From NCBI GenBank assembly GCA_019095985.1, contig CM032663.1:36494509-36558508 (forward strand): DNA of 64,000 nt, given 5' to 3'. Source of the stretch: Streblospio benedicti. Lineage: Eukaryota > Annelida > Polychaeta > Spionida > Spionidae. A model generated the notes under the pieces. The model was not told the DNA's origin, ran no database searches, and was given only the letters and a program-made list of their open reading frames with translations. The position numbers were made by a program, and so were the translations under genes. Positions 61,101-64,000 of the stretch are shown piece by piece. How positions within the stretch are numbered: the first letter of the stretch is position 1; every line of letters starts with the position of its first letter.

Positions 61101-64000
61101 ATAGACGGCCGTGTATAACCGGTAAGTAGCTCACTCCAGAAGCCGTGGTGACAATGATGTCCCCTACTGGGTCTGAGGTAAGCCATTGAAGATGGGGTTT
61201 AAACACGCGATTTTCTCGTAAATTGTGTAATATGCGAAATACAGGAAATGCTGGATATTCCGGAAATACATGGGACATCCCCTAAATACGGACAATTTGG
61301 TACATGCATTTAGAAATTTCAGTAATTACATGTAATACGTGTTATTTCCAGAAACGAAAAAAATACGGTAATACTTTTACAGAAATAACTGTGGTCCTTA
61401 TACGGTGACAGTACTGTATTTGAATAACAGATAATAATCAGTAACAGTTTCAAACTCAATAATCAATATTTGTTGCTTGGTTGGAAGTATTGATTTTTTT
61501 TCTTGCTGGCTTATTAAAGTGCATTAAATATCAGTAAAAATGTCATAAATGGGCTTCTAGAAAGCAGCATTTAATTGGCAGAGTGCCCAAAATCAAATCA
61601 CTTTGGTGTCGCCTCATTTTTCATAGTCGTGTAAAGTGTGAAGGAAATCGGTGCAACGGTTAAAGCTCTAGCTTGTCCGGATACATACATACATATAGTT
61701 AGTTACAAACGAACCAGACACAATGCTTGCTTCAGCAGCTGAGCTGAAGTGACGCAATAATTATCTCAGATGTGAGATCGAATTCCACACAAGGACACCA
61801 TTCTGGCATTCTGGAAGGACTTAATTAGCATTTGCATGACACATGTATAGAGAAGAACTGCTAAGACCACCTTTAAAAAGTGACCACCTATATAATAAGA
61901 CAATATCTAAGTCATACACCTCGAGTTTCATAAAAAACACACCACAAAACTTCATAAAGAGAATACTTCTCTAATGAGACTCCTTGAGGTCAGTCCACGG
62001 AGCTAATTTTGACTGCATATAAATAGTATATGGTAATTAATTGACTTCAGGAACTCAGGAGAAGTAAAATATATAATAACCACGTTACAAAGTCCTTCTC
62101 TGATGGTTTTTGAATGTATTATCTATATGTACGGCATCAAAATGACTTTGAATCAACTACTATGGATTACTTATGAATGTTACTTCATGTTTAGCAATAT
62201 TCAGTACCGGGTACTTTGAAATTATTGAGATTACTATCAATGATATGTTTCTTAACAAGAAATGATGATCATACCTGTAAGCTACCATTCTTGGTTCATT
62301 TTCCTGTACCTCACCAGGAAAAGGTGTTGAATACTTTTTCAACTTTTTAGCTAAGTTTTTGGAATGGTATTCTTCAAGTAGATTAGCAAATCTTTTTGGG
62401 CCTAGAGGTGACTTGATTTTTTTCTGATCACCTGAAAATTGAATTAAAAAACAATATTATTAAGGACTAATACCAACATTAGCATAATTCTCTCAAAAGT
62501 AAGGAAACTTATCTAACTTAAGAAGTACAAGTAAGTAATCTCCAGAAATAAAAACTGGCACAATATGTAGGGCTACATGTATAACATACCGTTTCGCAAG
62601 ACGAGTATCTGGTGATCTGTATCTTTAACTGGACCCAGGTCTGCCATTGGAATGTAAGTCCCTGGTTCAGTAATGTCCCAAGGACTTTCCACGTCAGATA
62701 AACTTGCTGCAATTAATACAATATACTAAGTATTAGAAAAGAAATGAAGATCATGTCAAAGTAAACGTCACTCAATCCAACTGTTTCACAATACAGTGAG
62801 TTTTACATGTACCAGTGCAATAAGAGCTACTTATGTGTGGGTGCAATTACACAGAACATTACACTGGCTGCACATGATGATTTGAACATTGAAATAGGCA
62901 ACAAATGTTGAACAAAGTAAATATTACACTCAAAATCTCCCCAGCACATACACTCAATTATACATACAGTTTATTATACACTGGTTAAGAAAACACAACT
63001 ATATGTACCGTTACTGGGTGACAATTCCTCCTCGGATACTGTGGATAACTCTGCTGCAGCCAGTAACGTTTTGTGTTTTGGAATTGTTTTAATACTTTCC
63101 ATTGGATATTCAGGTTTTTGGGTAGGTGGTTCTGGTTTTGAAACAGGAGGTTCGGGTGATGCAATTGTTTGCGTAGATTGTTCAACAGGTTGCACCTTTG
63201 TCGGTGAATTCAAATTTTGGGGTTGATAATTGGGAATTTCTGTAGTCTTATTTGGTAGAAAATTGCTTTCAAGCTCCATGTTCGAAGTTTGTGTGGCTGA
63301 ATCAATGATAGTTTGACTTTGAGTTCCTTGATCTTGAAGAACTGGAATTTTTTGTTTTGCTGGAAGAACCACTTTATCTTGACTAACTAGAGGAATTTCA
63401 GAATTTTGAGGGATTCCAATAGAACACTGTGAGCTGCTGGTAGGTATAAGTGGATTGGGAAACAGGTTGCCAACTGGTGGGTTCCATGGTATTGCTGATT
63501 GCTGTAAATTATTGTGTCCATTGGTTGATAAAGGTGGTGAATACGAATTTAATACTGCACTTTGTGTACTTAATATGGGTACATTATTGAATATTGTTGG
63601 CCCAAAAGATGACGCTGTTCTTTGTGGATAAGGAGTAAATTTTACTGATGGTATTGTTGATTTAGGAGGTGGTGTATTTGATGAAAATAAAGTTGATAGT
63701 AGTGCATTTCTGCGAAATGTTTCCTCATTCGCCAATAGAGGATTGCCAGAATCAGGCAATTTAGATGGATGATAGGATCTTCTAAATGAACTTGATTTAT
63801 ATTCAGATTTCATAGACTTAGTTTTAGTCTTAGGAGAAGCGAAATAGGGTTCGGGTAAAATTGGATAGTTTGTATTTATCTTTCTGTTAAGAGGCGCTGA
63901 CTTTGGTAAGGTATGAAATTTATATGCTGGTGGAGTCCATGACCATGCTTTGAACTTTGGATCATACGTCTCTGTACTTGTACTATTAGGTGGTGGTGAA
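58148..64000 (-). CDS. Proline/serine-rich protein with conserved C-terminus, family not recognised; 5' part off window
   Basis: Four minus-strand exons with GT-AG junctions and joining phases: 63009-64000 (open to the right edge), 62590-62706, 62275-62431 and 58148-58259, with stop TAA at 58148-58150. The first is low-complexity Pro/Ser/Thr/Gln-rich (YDPKFKAWSWTPPAYKFH, NNVPILSTQSAVLNSYSPPL, PPVSKPEPPTQKPEYP). The C-terminal exons look folded or helical: LSDVESPWDITEPGTYIPM, LGPVKDTDHQILVLRNG, LGPKRFANLLEEYHSKNL, NPAYSIMEERLVAAEEDNRK, LLAALGYKRLGELIER. The last helix is amphipathic and charged. The change from disordered to ordered sequence and the clean splice phases argue for a real gene. 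No domain name can be assigned with confidence. Confidence 0.72.
58818..59891 (+). mobile_element. Penelope-like element, truncated, with 29 bp inverted arms
   Basis: In the 4 kb intron of the right-hand gene, opposite strand. It encodes the late RT part (ELAFLDTSTSKKDDG, LKIYRKPTHTDQYLQFDSNH), a connector (CKPVNTLRQLLVAPKD) and a GIY-YIG endonuclease (GVVYQINC, SSYVGETSKTLKTRFDQH, REAIDIRRLKPDLNKN). It is a broken fossil, a different family from the copy at 25.7 kb. Arms 58863-58891 and 59851-59879 are inverted with one mismatch. The 12 bp direct repeat TAGATCAAAAGT lies at 58818-58829 and 59880-59891, flush on the right but 33 bp outside the left arm. Confidence 0.88.
59795..59820 (+). ncRNA. 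Degenerate hammerhead-like motif 3' of PLE coding region
   Basis: CTGAAGAAGGACC...GGTCC followed by AAAAG parallels the motif at 26720-26752: CTGAAGA core, a GGACC/GGTCC stem, then an A-run in place of GAAA. Probably inactive. Confidence 0.3.
59937..60050. repeat. ~60 bp tandem duplication
   Basis: TACTTATGGGCAA(A/T)TAAGAT...GATGTATACTTTACCAT occurs twice in tandem, just right of the Penelope-like copy. Confidence 0.75.
60130..61416. mobile_element. Non-autonomous TIR DNA transposon (TA target site), 1.29 kb
   Basis: ~30 bp near-perfect TIRs begin CAGTACTGTCACCGTATAAG on the left, with the exact inverse on the right, flanked by TA (60128-60129, 61417-61418). This fits the Tc1/mariner/pogo group. 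The interior has no transposase. It contains a 198 bp tandem duplication (60693-61088), a ~31 bp tandem duplication near 60305-60370 and a palindrome centred near 60670. Confidence 0.85.
60693..61088. repeat. 198 bp tandem duplication inside the TIR element
   Basis: GTTTAAAATATAGATGTATA starts at 60693 and again at 60891; the two copies are nearly identical to 61088. Because 198 is a multiple of three, a minus-strand frame stays open through both (60661-61278, 205 codons) and reads as a duplicated 66-residue block; this is judged non-genic. Confidence 0.9.
61545..61764 (-). repeat. Dispersed SINE/MITE-like repeat, copy 3
   Basis: Reverse-complement copy of the 12135-12492 element: on the minus strand it runs ATTATTGCGTCACTTCAGC, ATGTATGTATCCGGACAAGC, CACTTTACACGACTATG, AGGCGACACCAAAGTGATTT. 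Immediately to its right a degraded pogo-like MITE (about 61850-61990, AAGACCACC/GACCACCTATATAATAAG) is present. Confidence 0.65.

Noticed and set aside
60661-61278. 205-codon minus-strand frame with a duplicated 66-residue block
   Set aside because: It lies wholly inside a TIR element and exists because of a 198 bp tandem duplication; no domain is visible.
62974-63813. Start codon at 63813 (MKSEYKSSS) for the right-hand gene
   Set aside because: The same frame stays open upstream with similar composition to the window edge (YDPKFKAWSWTPP), so this Met is probably internal.

Overview
The window is an AT-rich animal nuclear genome segment. Intron-split genes with GT-AG junctions, metazoan genes such as MADD/Rab3-GEP, and abundant Penelope-like, hAT-like and pogo/Tc1-like repeats support this. 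A marine or other aquatic invertebrate fits best, because isopentenyl phosphate kinase and a bacterial/fungal-style aldo/keto reductase are both present and neither is usual in vertebrates; no phylum can be fixed from this sequence alone. One 100-N assembly gap lies at 37595-37694.

Gene layout, left to right: (1) MADD (DENN-domain Rab GEF), minus strand, five coding exons between 390 and 18488, running off the left edge. (2) Isopentenyl phosphate kinase (IPK), plus strand, complete in six exons, 20936-29152, divergent from MADD across a 2.4 kb interval that carries a perfect CRE palindrome. (3) API5/AAC-11, minus strand, eleven exons, 31547-35323; the N-terminal exon(s) were not found. (4) An aldo/keto reductase, plus strand, six exons, 40091-42222; its N-terminal exon(s) were also not found and may lie in or beyond the gap and satellite. 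(5) A large, mostly disordered protein with a putative N-myristoylation start, minus strand, nine exons, 43552-56777. (6) An unrecognised proline/serine-rich protein, minus strand, 58148 to beyond 64000. Genes 5 and 6 are in tandem; the other neighbouring pairs are divergent or convergent.

Introns and intergenic stretches hold most of the accessory content. This includes three broken Penelope-like (PLE) copies, each bracketed by inverted repeats, two of them with the same asymmetric layout; four hAT-like non-autonomous elements with exact or near-exact 8 bp target duplications; and pogo/Tc1-like TA-flanked elements and MITEs. There are also two foldback palindromes (one with tRNA-like arms), a LINE 3' end with a GC-rich trinucleotide tail, a dispersed SINE/MITE-like family, and a dimeric ~293 bp satellite. 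The satellite runs from the assembly gap up to an AKR splice acceptor.

Most notable biologically is the intact animal IPK, the signature kinase of the alternative mevalonate route. Other points are the satellite pressed against a splice site, a duplicated splice donor in the AKR, a 20 nt API5 microexon, the shared PLE inverted-repeat layout with a hammerhead-like motif, and two long unrecognised genes. No functional operon-like link between neighbouring genes is evident; this is ordinary eukaryotic gene order.
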